A stretch of DNA of 48,153 nt from Apostichopus parvimensis (Eukaryota > Echinodermata > Holothuroidea > Aspidochirotida > Stichopodidae): positions 66,444 through 114,596 of the forward strand of contig KN882590.1 of NCBI GenBank assembly GCA_000934455.1. Direction: 5' to 3'. Positions 32,884-44,700 of this stretch are shown here, piece by piece. The notes under the pieces were generated by a model. It did no database searches. It was not told the origin of the DNA and was given only the letters and a program-made list of their open reading frames with translations. A program made the position numbers and the translations under genes. The stretch's first letter is position 1. Each line of letters opens with the position of its first letter.

Positions 32884-34885
32884 ACTAAACAAAAAAGACG
32901 TATATAGTTATGTTCCATTTTGAACCTATTACATCACATCTGTTTGCGTCAAATTCATCTCCTCAATACTCTTACCTGACGATATATCGAAAACGATAAG
33001 GAGGCTATGGGCGGTTCCTTTGTCGTATAATCAACACCAGTCTCATTACCGCATGGTGTTTAGAGTTTGTCCCAGGAATGGGGTCGCGGTAATGTACTAA
33101 ACAAAAAAGGACGTATATAGTTATGTTTCATTTTGAACCTATTACATCACATCTGTTTGCGCATAATTCATCTCCTGTTAACCTTTACCTGACGATTTAT
33201 CGACAACGATAAGGAGGCTATGGGCGGTTCTTTTGTCGTATAATCAACACCAGTCTCATTACCGCATGTTGTTTAGAGTTTGTCCCAGGAATGGGGTCGC
33301 GGTAATGTACTAAACAAAAAAGACGTATATAGTTATGTTTCATTTTGAACCTATTACATCACATCTGTTTGCGCATAATTCATCTCCTGGTAACCTTTAC
33401 CTGACGATATATCGACAACGATAAGGAGGCTATGGGCGATTCGCTTGTCGTATAATCAACATCAGTCTCATTACCGAATGTTGTTTAGAGTTTGTCCCAG
33501 GAATGGGGTGGCTGTATAGTACTAAACAAAAAAGACCTATATAGTTATGTTTCATTTTGAACGTATAACATCACATCTGTTTGCGCATAATTCATCTCCT
33601 CAATACTCTTACCTGACGATATATCGAAAACGATAAGGAAGCTATGGGCGGTTCTTTTGTCGTATAATCAACATCAGTCTCATTACCGAATGTTGTTTAG
33701 AGTTTGTCCCAGGAATGGGGTCGCAATAAGGACTAAACAAAAAAGACGTATATAGTTATGTTTCATTTTGAACCTATTACATCACATCTGTTTGCCCATA
33801 ATTCATCTCCTGGTAACCTTTACCTGACGATATATCGACAACGATAAGGAGGCTATGGGCGATTCGTTTGTCGTATAATCAACATCAGTCTCATTACCGA
33901 ATGTTGTTTAGAGTTTGTCCCAGGAATGGGGTGGCGGTAAAGTACTAAACAAAGAAGACGTATATAGTTATGTTTCATTTTGAACCTATTACATCACATC
34001 TGTTTGCGCATAATTCATCTCCTGTTAACCTTTACCTGACGATATATCGACAGCGATAAGGAGGCTATGGGCGATTCGTTTGTCGTATAATCAACATCAG
34101 TCTCATTACCGTATGTAGTTTAGAGTTTGTCCCAGGAATGGGGTCGCAATAAGGACTAAACAAAAAAGACGTATATAATTATGTTTCATTTTGAACCTAT
34201 TACATCACATCTGTTTGCGCATAATTCATCTCCTGTTAACCTTTACCTGACGATATATCGACAACGATAAGGAGGCTATGGGCGGTTCCTTTGTCGTATA
34301 ATCAACATCAGTCTCATTACCGTATGTTGTTTAGAGTTTGTCCCAGGAATGGGGTGGCGGTAATGTACTAAACAAAAAAGACGTATATAGTTATGTTTCA
34401 TTTTGAACCTATTACATCACATCTGTTTGCGCATAATTCATCTCCTCAATACTCTTACCTGACGATATATCGAAAACGATAATGAGGCTATGGGCGGTTC
34501 GTTTGTCGTATAATCAACATCAGTCTCATTACCGAATGTTGTTTAGAGTTTGTCCCAGGAATAGGGTGGTTATATAGTACTAAACAAAAAAGACCTATAT
34601 AGTTATGTTTCATTTTGAACGTATAACATCACATCTGTTTGCGCATAACTCATCTCATCAATACTCTTACCTGACGATATATCGAAAACGATAAGGAGGC
34701 TATGGGCGGTTTGTTTGTCGTATAATCAACATCAGTCTCATTACCGCATGTTGTTTAGAGTTTGTCCCAGGAATGGGGTGGCGGTAATGTACTAAACAAA
34801 AAAGACGTATATAGTTATGTTTCATTTTGAACCAATTACATCACATCTAATTGTGCATAATTCATCTCCTGTTAACCTTTACCTT
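32884..34885. repeat. 212-bp satellite, nine copies plus a partial one
   Basis: Units start ACTAAACAAAAAAGACGTAT at 32884, 33096, 33309, 33521, 33732, 33944, 34155, 34367, 34579 and 34791 (last one truncated). Each holds CGATATATCG (self-complementary, with variants) and GGCTATGGGCG. Copies differ by few bases. A single, interrupted unit is at the same place after exon 4 of IgR-B (40356-40640). Confidence 0.95.
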
Positions 34886-35934
34886 TATTTGTTTAATCGT
34901 TGAAAGATATGTGACAGCAAAAATATACAAAACAACAGACTAGATATCATATATGTTATGATTATTATCGACATAAAGGTAGTCTTCAATACTGAAGACA
35001 AATTTTGCACTGCAATCGAAAGACGCTGTGTCACGAGGATAGAAAAAGAAAAAGACATATCGTAATAGTTCATGTTACTTCCGGTAATTGCGCTTTGCGA
35101 TTTACACAACGTCCTATCACATGCTCGTGTAACTGGATGAGAAACACGAAATTATTATTCTAACTGCTGTAAATCGAATTTGGTTAAGGAAGTAACTTAA
35201 AACACGTTCATTTTTCAAAAAAGAAAGGGAATAGGGATTTGATATCATAATTATTCTAATCAAATTTGTATAAGGAAGTAAAACTTCAAAAGAGAATATC
35301 TCTTTAATTATTAATTAAAAACTGTTAAAGAAAGCAACGTCTTTCAAGTTAATTGCATTTAGTTTTAGTTTCAAACAATAAACTGAAAGTAATATGTTAA
35401 TAAGTTCAAGTACCACTTACAACTAACTACCACTGGTAAGTACTTTGAACAGTATTGTCCATCATATAAATCTCGCTACGCAATTTAGATGCTTCTGCGG
35501 ATGGATGTTTTTTGGAAATATCCTCTTCCTCTTTTACATACCTTTTAATACTTTTGTTAATGAATTGTTCGTATTTATCCTGAAGAGTATATCGAAACTT
35601 AGTGATACCGTAGTCCTACGGATTTTGCACCAATGGTAAGTAGCTCTATTCAAACTCTATTGACATTCACATTAAACAGTAAAGACAAACTTTCGGGTAA
35701 ACCATTTATCAATTCGTATAGCATACAAAGCATTTAAAGGAAACGTCGTAGTTTAAAAAAATATTATATGAAAGAGCACAATTAAGAGCGCTCTTCAAGT
35801 AGACAGTTTTGATTATCAAAATAGTAAAGCACTGCTCCTGAATTTAAAAGTTTGAAAGTTCCGTACTTCCCGATCTATTTTCAGATTATTTAGTGAAAAA
35901 ATCATCGATATTAAAAAACAAATCGTGATTTAGT

Positions 35935-37496
35935 TGACCAGCCATATGCTACAACCTCTGAATGCCACAAGATTTTCCCTAACATGACTGGGCTCATTTC
36001 ATTTGCACCTATATCCGTAGAAGAACTTGAATCAGTTCTGAAAGTTTGTAAACGAAAAACATCCAAATTAGATCCTCTACCATCAATTATTCTTCAAAGG
36101 TGTTTGCCCATGTTGCTATCGTTATATGTTCATATATTTTATTGCATGCTGTGTGGCATTTTTTTCCATTTAGAATGAAAGTCATAAGGCTGTTGCTTAA
36201 AAAAGGGAATCTTGACCCAAATGTATTAAGCAATTACAGGCCAGTTTCAAATCTTAGTTTTGTTTCTAAACTATTTGAGAAAGTCATTTCAAGACGTGTA
36301 CATGATCATTTATTTGAGATAAATGCTTATCCCTCGTATTAATCCGCCTATGCCTATAGGTCTGGACACAGTGTGGGAACTGCCATGTTGGCTATTTCCA
36401 AATAAGCTGGTAATGTCACTTGACACGATTAAAGCTGTGTTTTTATTACTATTATACCTAAGTGCCTTTCGATATATCATATCGTACTCTTATCACGTTT
36501 ACAAAATCTTGTTTATATGCACTTTTGAGTTCAAATTCAATGCCAACAATCTTCTAATCATCATATTAATTTTGGTGTGCCTCAGGAAAGTGTCTTAGGA
36601 CCATTATTATTCACTCTTTATACTAAGCCACTGATTGATATATTCTACTTACTAAATCAAATCTTTCTTTCCATATGTATGCGGATGAAAGGAAACTTGG
36701 ACTGAGGTTAATTTATATGACCCAACTGACAACCAAATTAAGATTCAAAATCAAGACACATTTATTTGAAATTCAGAATTGGATGGTTCTAAACAAACTC
36801 AAGCTTAATGCTGATAAACTTTAATTCTGGTTGCTAGTATCAAAATCACAACAAAAACAGGTGCCCATCATAAAATTAACCCTTTGCGAGACGATTGTTC
36901 ATCCATGCACTCATGCACTCATGCACGAAATTTGGACATCACCCCTTATAAATTTAACCCTTAAAAAACATATCTCTACATCGTTCAATCATGTTGTGTA
37001 CACCTCAGAAATATAACATCTATACAGCAATATCTGTCTCGTGAACAAAGTGCACGTTTAATTTATGCTTTCGTGACATCTCGTCTCGACTTCTGTAACG
37101 CCATTTTAATTGGTCTTCCGAAACCTATACAAATCGTAAAGTTCAAAACTGGGCTGCTACACTGCTGTTTGAGCAATCAAAGTGCGTCGTTGCACTTGTT
37201 ACCAATTGAAGCATTGTTTCTTTTCTTGTTCCTCAAACTGTTGGTCTTACTTATAGTAAGCGTGCTTTTTGTATGGCTGGTCCAAAAGTCATGGAATTCC
37301 TTTCACAATTATATAAAATGCATACCCGATAAATCACTCTTCATTGCTAAGCTGAAAACGTCTCTCTACACGAGGTATTCTTGAAGATTTGTTTTCGTTT
37401 AAAGTATGTTTTTGTTGTTATCTGTACGGCGCTTTGACAACTTTTGCTTATACTTGGCGCCTTATAAGTGTTGCGTATTATTATTATTATTATTAA
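35935..37496 (+). mobile_element. CR1/L2-clade LINE remnant, 5'-truncated and frame-broken
   Basis: Pieces in several frames: LLKKGNLDPNVLSNYRPVSN, FVSKLFEKVISRRVHDHL, GVPQESVLGPLLFTLYTKPL, a worn WMVLNKLKLNAD, and VTSRLDFCNAILIGLPKPI. The 3' end GGCGCCTTATAAGTGTTGCG plus a TATTATTATT run is typical of the clade. Frameshifts and stops make it inactive. Confidence 0.88.
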
Positions 37497-37778
37497 TTCC
37501 GTTGTGAAATATGTAAAAATATACCTAAAGTCTGCAGGAATTAGGATTTCATAGAATAAATGCCTTTTGTTTCATTCTATTTATCACGAAGAGGCATAAA
37601 AAACATTCTCAAATCAATTGATGGTTACACTTATCTTCCTCTTGTAAACAGGCAAATGGTTCCACTGATCATATAAGTACATTTATATTTCTCAGCTTAT
37701 TCACTACCTTTCTATTTGTTAAAGTTTCAAGGAAATCGTTTAATACTCACGCTGTTATAAATCTGTTGTTTTGTAGAA

Positions 37779-37863
37779 ATGGAAATGAAGATGAACCTGT
37801 TCAACAGAATGACACTTCGTGGCGTCTCGAGGGTCTTTCTATTTTTGGTTATTTTGCCAGAAA
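37779..37863 (+). CDS. IgR-B exon 1 (signal peptide)
   Basis: 85 coding nt, phase 1 at GAAA|GTAAGT. Hydrophobic core VFLFLVILP. Near-identical to IgR-A exon 1. Confidence 0.8.
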
Positions 37864-40800
37864 GTAAGTAAAAAAGAGTAAAACAAGGATACAAATATCA
37901 ATTGCAGTCACTGTTTTTTTTTCTCAAGTACATTATTAGCTTAGCCTACGGAATTAAATGTTACATTTGTATAATAATGTTGTAACCTTTCTGAGTTATC
38001 ATGTGTTTTTTAACACAAGTATTGTTCATATTATTAAAATACAACAAGTTCATTAACACTATTATGAACTGACACTTACATTAACTAAAATACACTAACA
38101 TTAACTATAATTAGTTTTTTGTACAGTGATCCTATCTCTGTTTTTCTTACAATAGCTACCAGTCTCATAAAGGAGCGCGTCCGTAAAGGAGAATCGACAT
38201 CATTGGAATGTGTTGTCGAACCTGAAAATAATTATAGCCCAGTGTGGATATTCAACAACAAGGTTATATACACAAAGAGTCTGCCCTATCCACGTGACAT
38301 AGGTATTGATAACGTATGCGGTGAGATTGTCAACAATACCCATTCAAACCTGCACATCCACCAGTTCCAAGCTAAGAACGAAGGCAATTACACGTGTTCA
38401 CTCAACCAAACAAACTATAGTGAATACGTTCTCAAACTTATTGGTGAGTTATAAAAGATTGGTATTAAACATCTTGTTTCATTCTGACAATAATGTTATA
38501 TTGTCGAATTTGAATAATAAAAAAGAAAAAAAAAATCCAATATGTGAATTATGACTTGATTTAATGTTTATAAATACTACATCTAGCATTCTTACATTCT
38601 TATACTTTATTGTTCAGATGATAGCAGTCGACCGATGAATTCTACTTCGCACTTGCAACTTAACGTAACCTTGAACAGCAGCGTTCATGATGGCATTGTA
38701 TTCTTTCCTAAAGGAGAGAATGTACTTCTTAACTGTCTGGCGTTCAGTATACCAGGGAATGCCTCCCTGCATTGGACCATGCAAACAACAGTTAAAGAGA
38801 ATGGAGGAGAAAGACAGAATTATCGGAGATATAACCATAAAACATGTTACAACGAAGCTCAGTTATCTTTCACTCTTGTCGAGAATACCAATGTCACTTG
38901 TCATGTTACTCAAGAGGGCTTTGGAAGTCTTCAAGGAAATGTGACGATCAGTATTTCAATACAAACTAACGATCCGTCTGGGATCCCCCAAGCCGAAGGT
39001 AGATCAAAGCCTCATTATCAGCTTCATTCATGTAGTAATAAGCCTATTGTTGCTAATAAGAATACAATTTTGTAGACTAGATGAGTAATCGGATCAAAAT
39101 AAGTTGTGATGGAACTCGAGTAAATCTTAAACACCATTCTGTAAGTCTTTACTAGGTTTGTTTACTCCACAATGCAGCTCTAAAATAAATGAGTTCGTGG
39201 GAGAGACGATTGAATCTATAAGTTGATTTCTGGTTCGATAAGCACGTCAGTATTCCCACAAGATACTTTGTGGCGTGGTCCACATCTACTTCGGTGCTCG
39301 AAATCTTAGAGGTGCTGCATTTGGCGAAACATAACGAGATATATAGTGGACTAGAGTGACATTACAGCACACCTACAGCACACCTACAGCACACCTACAG
39401 CACACCTACAGCACACCTACAGCACACCTACAGCACACCTACAACACACCTACAGCACACCTACAGCACACCTACAGTCACGTTGCCATAAAATGTTTGA
39501 TACAAGTGTCAAAGAATGTAAATGCTGCTAATAACAGCTTTCGATAAGTTGGTTAAGGTTGTATGAGTATATATTTGATATCATAAGGTATTTTTATTTT
39601 ATTTTATGATACAATGTGTTTGCATGTGGTTTGTGTTTGACTCTGTGAGACTCATTATATCACAGTTCAATGAGTAATAAGCTTGTGATATCTTACTTTC
39701 AAGATGATCACAGATTGCCTGAAAAATACATTGACATATGTGGTTAAAGTAGTACTTACATATGTCATGACCTGTATTTAATGCAAGCGTACAGCATGTG
39801 CCACTAAGTATGTTGATACATTTAACATCGAATATTCACACAAATGAACAGAACTTGACAAGTGAATCACATTTTGTGCCTTTCTCGATCTATAGACTAA
39901 CATAATGGGCAGCTATGGAAGAGACTCCTCTTCAAACTAGCCAAATGGTTCAAAAGGAAACAAATAACAGTTGCCGAATATCAACTGACATTTTGGACAA
40001 TGTTATTGAAGAAACATTTCAAATCAAAATCCTAAACTGTTACTGGAATATTTAAAGATTATCATGCACTGATGCCATCATCTATTTATTCGTCATTACA
40101 TGGAAATACATTGGTTTGTTCCTCAGACACAAACTACACACTGTTGTTCGTTATTGTTTGCATTATACCACTGGTAGTCTTTGGCTCCGTTATGCTCATC
40201 TCTGCTGCTTGTTGGATAAGGAGAAGACGAAAAACAGGTTTGACACTAACATATAATGTCTTTGACACCCAAGAGAAATATTGTATTATTATAAGTTGTC
40301 ATTGTTACAAAAGTTAAATATTAAATACCAAACTTAAAACCGAGGCTTCAAAACAAAGACGTATAGAGATTATGTTTTCATTTTGTACCTATTGCATCAT
40401 ATACATCTGTTTGCGCATAATTCATCTCCTGTTAACCTTTACCTGAAGATATATCGACAACGATAAGGAGGCTATGGGCGATTCGTTTGTCGTATACTCA
40501 AAATCAGTCTCATTACCGTGGTCACAAAGTAGTCAAGCATATCCACCAAGATGACAATTATAATGAACTTCAAGTGCGACGATGAAATATTAGTCTATAT
40601 CTTGTTTAGAGTTTGTCCCATGGATTGTGTTGCGATAAATTATTATTTGAATGAATATGTTGATCGATGATGTAATGTGTTGATCACTAGTTTAAGACAG
40701 AAGGAACATATGTAAGATAACACAAACATGAAAGAAAACAAGAGTTTGTGAAGTGTATTCTTACTATGGCACAGGAACAATGCAATAAATATTATATTTA

Positions 40801-41562
40801 AATAATTGAAACAATCAAATAGTAAGAAATATCAACTATCCGCGATTCAATTACTATAACATATTTTCTTTCAATTCTCATAGATATTCATTACACAGGT
40901 GGAATCTCAATTTACTGGTAAGATTAAAATTTCATAATACATCTTTCATATTAACTTTCTGGATGAAGGTCAAAGTGTACGTTCGTAGTAATGAAGTATT
41001 TTATTGATATCTATTCCCGTTGACCAAAGTTACACGTTCGCTGTTCTCCATGACGCTATCGATGTGTACTGCATCTGCAATTGTCTTTCGAACGATCCAA
41101 AATTATATTTATAATAAGTGAAATATGACGTCATGCGATATGAAATGAAAGGTACGTATCATTCGTTGTATTGTCGATATGCTGATGTCGTATACTAGCT
41201 GACTTACAAACCAACTTTGTTTTACTAAAGTGTGCAACTGGAGAGTGTCATATTAATGTGTAATAGCGCCATCCACTTAAGCTAAGTCTTGTAAATGTAA
41301 ACAACTCGGGCTTCAAATAAAACAATCGCATAATGGAATTGTCACATAATATTTGTAGTCTCTATCATATCAGAGAGATCCATGGATTAGTTTGAGGCTT
41401 TGCTTTTAATTCTCTCTTTTCATTTCAAGAGCAAAATAACTATAAAGGGTCAAATACTGTTATTTCTTTTTTTCCTTTTCACATTCTAGTGAAGTGGAAC
41501 TACCAAAAGAGAGCAACTTATCGACGCAACCTATGCCACTAGCCTATAAAAGAGTTACCTGA
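37779..41562 (+). CDS. IgR-B: two-Ig receptor with two ITIM-like motifs, complete six-exon model
   Basis: No named gene recognised. The six exons sum to 1017 nt: 338 residues plus a stop. Residues 1-28 are signal sequence, 29-124 Ig1, 125-251 Ig2, 257-280 the TM helix, 283-286 RRRR; the cytoplasmic tail runs to 338. The tail has YNVF (294-297), SIYCEV (312-317) and LAYKRV (332-337). The last two fit the ITIM pattern [SIVL]xYxx[ILV] and their tyrosines (314, 334) lie 20 apart. In vertebrate receptors such pairs recruit SH2 phosphatases; here this is inference. Exons 5-6 rest on splice logic and phase; the donor of exon 4 (GTATTA) is weak. A poly-A signal follows. Confidence 0.8.
38156..38443 (+). 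CDS. IgR-B exon 2 (Ig domain 1)
   Basis: 288 nt, phase 1-1. The second half of the domain is identical in protein sequence to IgR-A; the differences lie in the first half (ENNY for EYEY, NKVIY for NMVLY, YPRD for HARD). Confidence 0.9.
38618..38998 (+). CDS. IgR-B exon 3 (Ig domain 2)
   Basis: 381 nt, phase 1-1, donor GAAG|GTAGAT. About 16 residues differ from IgR-A over 127. Cysteines LNCLAF and VTCHVT, plus an extra Cys in HKTCY. Confidence 0.85.
39361..39478. repeat. 11-bp minisatellite in intron 3 of IgR-B
   Basis: About ten perfect copies of ACAGCACACCT. The matching place in IgR-A holds only irregular CACACC motifs. Confidence 0.95.
40127..40282 (+). CDS. IgR-B exon 4 (transmembrane and proximal tail)
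   Basis: 156 nt to a proposed donor T|GTATTA at 40283, phase 1-1. TM helix LLFVIVCIIPLVVFG, RRRRK, LTLTYNVFDTQEKY. If unspliced, the frame continues 12 residues to a TAA at 40314. An in-phase donor at ACAG|GTTTGA (about 40235) is an alternative that would skip YNVF. Confidence 0.7.
40356..40640. repeat. Single interrupted unit of the 212-bp satellite (intron 4 of IgR-B)
   Basis: Matches the satellite at 32884-34885 from ACAAAGACGTATAGAG to CAGTCTCATTACCG (about 40517), then an insertion of roughly 85 bp, then TTGTTTAGAGTTTGTCCCA (about 40602-40640). It looks like the unamplified form of the array seen in copy A. Confidence 0.88.
40884..40917 (+). CDS. IgR-B exon 5 (tail, first half of ITIM 1)
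   Basis: 34 nt, acceptor TTCTCATAG, donor CTG|GTAAGA, phase 1 in, phase 2 out. Encodes YIHYTGGISIY plus two bases of the next codon. Too short for an ORF scan; supported by strong splice sites and phase matches on both sides. Confidence 0.65.
41490..41562 (+). CDS. IgR-B exon 6 (terminal, ITIM 2)
   Basis: Acceptor TTTTCACATTCTAG, 73 nt, completing the split Cys codon and ending EVELPKESNLSTQPMPLAYK, RVT, TGA. The exon finishes the SIYCEV motif and holds LAYKRV next to the C-terminus. Confidence 0.68.
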
Positions 41563-41746
41563 TCCAAACTTAGTCAGCGGGCTAAACAACAATTTCTGTC
41601 CGGAAGATGTTAAGTGTTGACGTCGTTTTGCAATGTATTTCGTCAAATACCATTATAGCTGTTTTTTCATAATCCCAAAAAGAACTTTTATTTTTTTGGT
41701 AAACTTTACCTGAATGTGTAACTAAATATTGGTGTAAAATTTGCTA

Positions 41747-41752
41747 AATAAA
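41747..41752 (+). terminator. Polyadenylation signal of IgR-B
   Basis: AATAAA 184 bp after the proposed stop in exon 6, followed by a TGTGTAAAAAAAAAT stretch. It fits exon 6 being terminal. Confidence 0.6.
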
Positions 41753-41769
41753 CGTAAGCAATGTGTAAA

Positions 41770-44700
41770 AAAAAATATTATTTTCATTTAAAATTTGTAA
41801 AGATGTTATAAAAAATTTAGAAGGAATATACTAATATCTTATAATAATTTAATATTGATCATCAGTTTGAAATGAAAGCACAAAGTTCATTGGAACTTCA
41901 TTTTATAGAATAAAAAAAGAACTTGTGGCAACAACAACGATATTACCTGAACTCCTTTATGCATTAAGTTTCAAAGTGAACTAATAATTGGAACTGTATA
42001 TTTACCTTGTATAAAATATTAATCTGATATAACATACATTTTGTAGAATGATTTAACTGATGGTTCCGCATTATATTGTTGTCTATCAAACTACTCCGAT
42101 AGTACGGATATCACTTGAGTGGGTCAGGCCAACGTGATTGACCCATCATATTTAAGCTTTGTATTTAGCACTACGATCAATACTCTTGCTTCGAAACAGA
42201 ACGGGTTGTATAATAAATAATCCTTATGAGAAGTCATATTCCCAAGTCGATTCGAAATCATATTAAATTTCAAAAAGAAAATGGCGTTTCAATTTCAGTT
42301 GATTTTCCTTCTATCTTCTGAAATTACATGCAGGAGAGCTGTTATGTACTTACAACAGAAAAGGAAAGAAGCAACATTCATGTTTATATATTTTGAGTGA
42401 AACAATTATGTGACACGCGACTTGTTACTATTTTTGCCTTATACAGACTCAAAGATGACTATATACCATGTCATTTGTGTAATATGCATGTCCAATCACA
42501 CTTAATAAAACTTTATATTTCTTTTTATGTAGAATGGTTCGATTTCATTTAAGTGTTGGAAACCTCATATTTCCCTTCTATCTAATGTAATTTAAGAGCA
42601 TATTTTTTAGTACAACCTTTTTCTGTTTATATTGACAGAGAGGCGAGAAATGTTGGGATTTCAAATTACGTAACTTTTGAAATGTTTGAGCTACTAAAAC
42701 AAGCATAATAAGGCATGATTGCTTTATGTAGGGAGCTCTGAAAGTCCTCTTCTTTAAGTTTGCGATGCCATTTACTCGGTTAAAGGAATTTGTTGATATA
42801 ATAATGGAATAATTCATATTCCTGTTTTGATCAGCGTGATATTTGTAATATTCTGATACTCCTTTGACTACCAACAATTACCTGAAAGCTATAGCGTCTT
42901 TCATATCCTTTTTTGACGGTAATGGAAACTCATCCTAATTATGCATGTCACCTTTATTTCTTTTATAGACATAGTCTGTTATTACCTAAAGGTTTAGTAC
43001 GAGTAAACCGTACAGCATGAATATGAGTACAAGTAGAATTCCTCTTGTTGTGAAACAATTATATATGCAACGGTCTAAGGGCAAGAATTAGTCATTATAA
43101 TATTGCACTAACAACAAGCATAGATTTGTACAATGCCCGAGCACGAATGTTGGAATAAATCCACGGTGTCGACTGTACAACTTCAAACAACTATGCATGG
43201 ATATGTCCTGGTCCTGGTAAACTATATAATGTCCATATTTCAGTTCAACATTAAATGTTAATAAGTATTGTATGACCAGCCTCCTCACCCATGCATGTAC
43301 CGTGTGTAACGTCAATACATAATTATATATGCCCAATATAGCCTACAGACTAAATGTAACCTTAGCAAACCTGATGTGGCGCTGTTCATTAATGAAACGG
43401 TTAGTGTGTGGTGATTTGTTTTCATTCAAATGAATGCAAACTGTTAATGACGACCGTTATATTTAACCACAGAGCATTAGACGTGAGTATTTTACATGGT
43501 CAGAAACAACTTTTTGGCCAAAGAATTTGATAAAATATGAAAGACAAGCAATGCATTATGAAACCACACGCACAGCGACTTGCTCATCTACGACCCACTT
43601 TTCTTCTCTTTTTCCTTACTTCATTCCTGAAATAATATTCAGGAGATGCTTGTGGTAGGTACGGCTACGTACGGCAGAAATAACAATTGTCTCAATTAAC
43701 AAAGCTTCTTAAACGCCATGCAGTTTAATATGTAAGTCCAAGTAAAGTAGAATGGGATAATTCCTTCATGGTAATCCGTTGTCATTGAAACCAATTGATG
43801 CAATGATATTTCAACATAAGGCAAAGTAAAATTGGTTATCAGGGTAGTGGCATACTGTCTGAAGTCGCGTGCGAAAGGAACTTAATTAAACTTAATAGCA
43901 AAGTTTAAAAGTACCATCAAGTAACATAGAAAAAACATATTTCAGAACTATTGACAAGCTGATAACGTTAACGTTATATCGAAAGTAATATAGCTTTCAA
44001 TTGAGTGACGATAGTTGCTCAAGTAATCCACTTCAGGGCAACAATATATCTTAAAGCATTTGAATAGTTTAACTGACAAGCCATTTATTTAATTTAGATC
44101 ACTCCCACGTCTATCAATCAGAGTTTTGTTATTGATGTCACATATATATAATAATGAAACTGTGAACACAGTGTGTAAAGTCTCATGTTATTCACAATTA
44201 AATACTAGCCTATACAGTGTGTATTACATTTCATTTTACCTCCTCTGTAATTCGCTACAATAGTTATTTAGCTAGCTACTACTTACGGAAGGAAGAATGA
44301 CTTAGTTAATGTACACGGAAAAAATGATCAATGGAAAAACTATAAGAAGGTTTTCTAAAAAATTTACATTTACAAGCATGGATATATCTGTTATTTTGAA
44401 GTGACATGTTTAACTGTTTATAACCTTATTTTGTGTTAAAGTTTGCAAATGTAAATTAACATATCGATTCAAGTACTTGGTCAGTGAATTCTTATCATTG
44501 AGTAATATGTATTCTAGAAAGTGAGACTTTCAAATCAAGTTCACAACTTTATGTGCATAAAAGCGACGAAAACAATGTTTTGACGCTTTAATGAGCATCC
44601 AAATCCTCATATTGAAAGTGATAAGACTATTCAAATGACAGCTAACAACTACGTTAAATGTATATATAGCCTTTTGAAAAATTTCAAAAGTACTTCTGAG

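Larger units (their letters stand above)
34891..40443 (+). repeat. Segmental tandem duplication, copy B (IgR-B exons 1-4)
   Basis: Starts at GTTTAATCGTTGAAAGATAT right after the satellite unit of copy A breaks off at GTTAACCTTTACCT, and matches copy A to the same point of its own single satellite unit (40443). The duplicated block therefore ends inside intron 4 and leaves out exons 5 and 6. Confidence 0.9.

Noticed and set aside
818..34885. Regular repeats that might suggest a CRISPR array
   Set aside because: The units are contiguous without unique spacers and the genome is plainly animal; these are satellites.
36831..37384. Open frames after the LINE reverse-transcriptase motifs
   Set aside because: Degraded parts of the LINE in shifted frames, not host genes.
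38687..38944. 85-residue plus-strand open frame overlapping IgR-B exon 3
   Set aside because: Shadow frame of the Ig2 exon; the real frame has Ig cysteines, tryptophan and matching splice phases.
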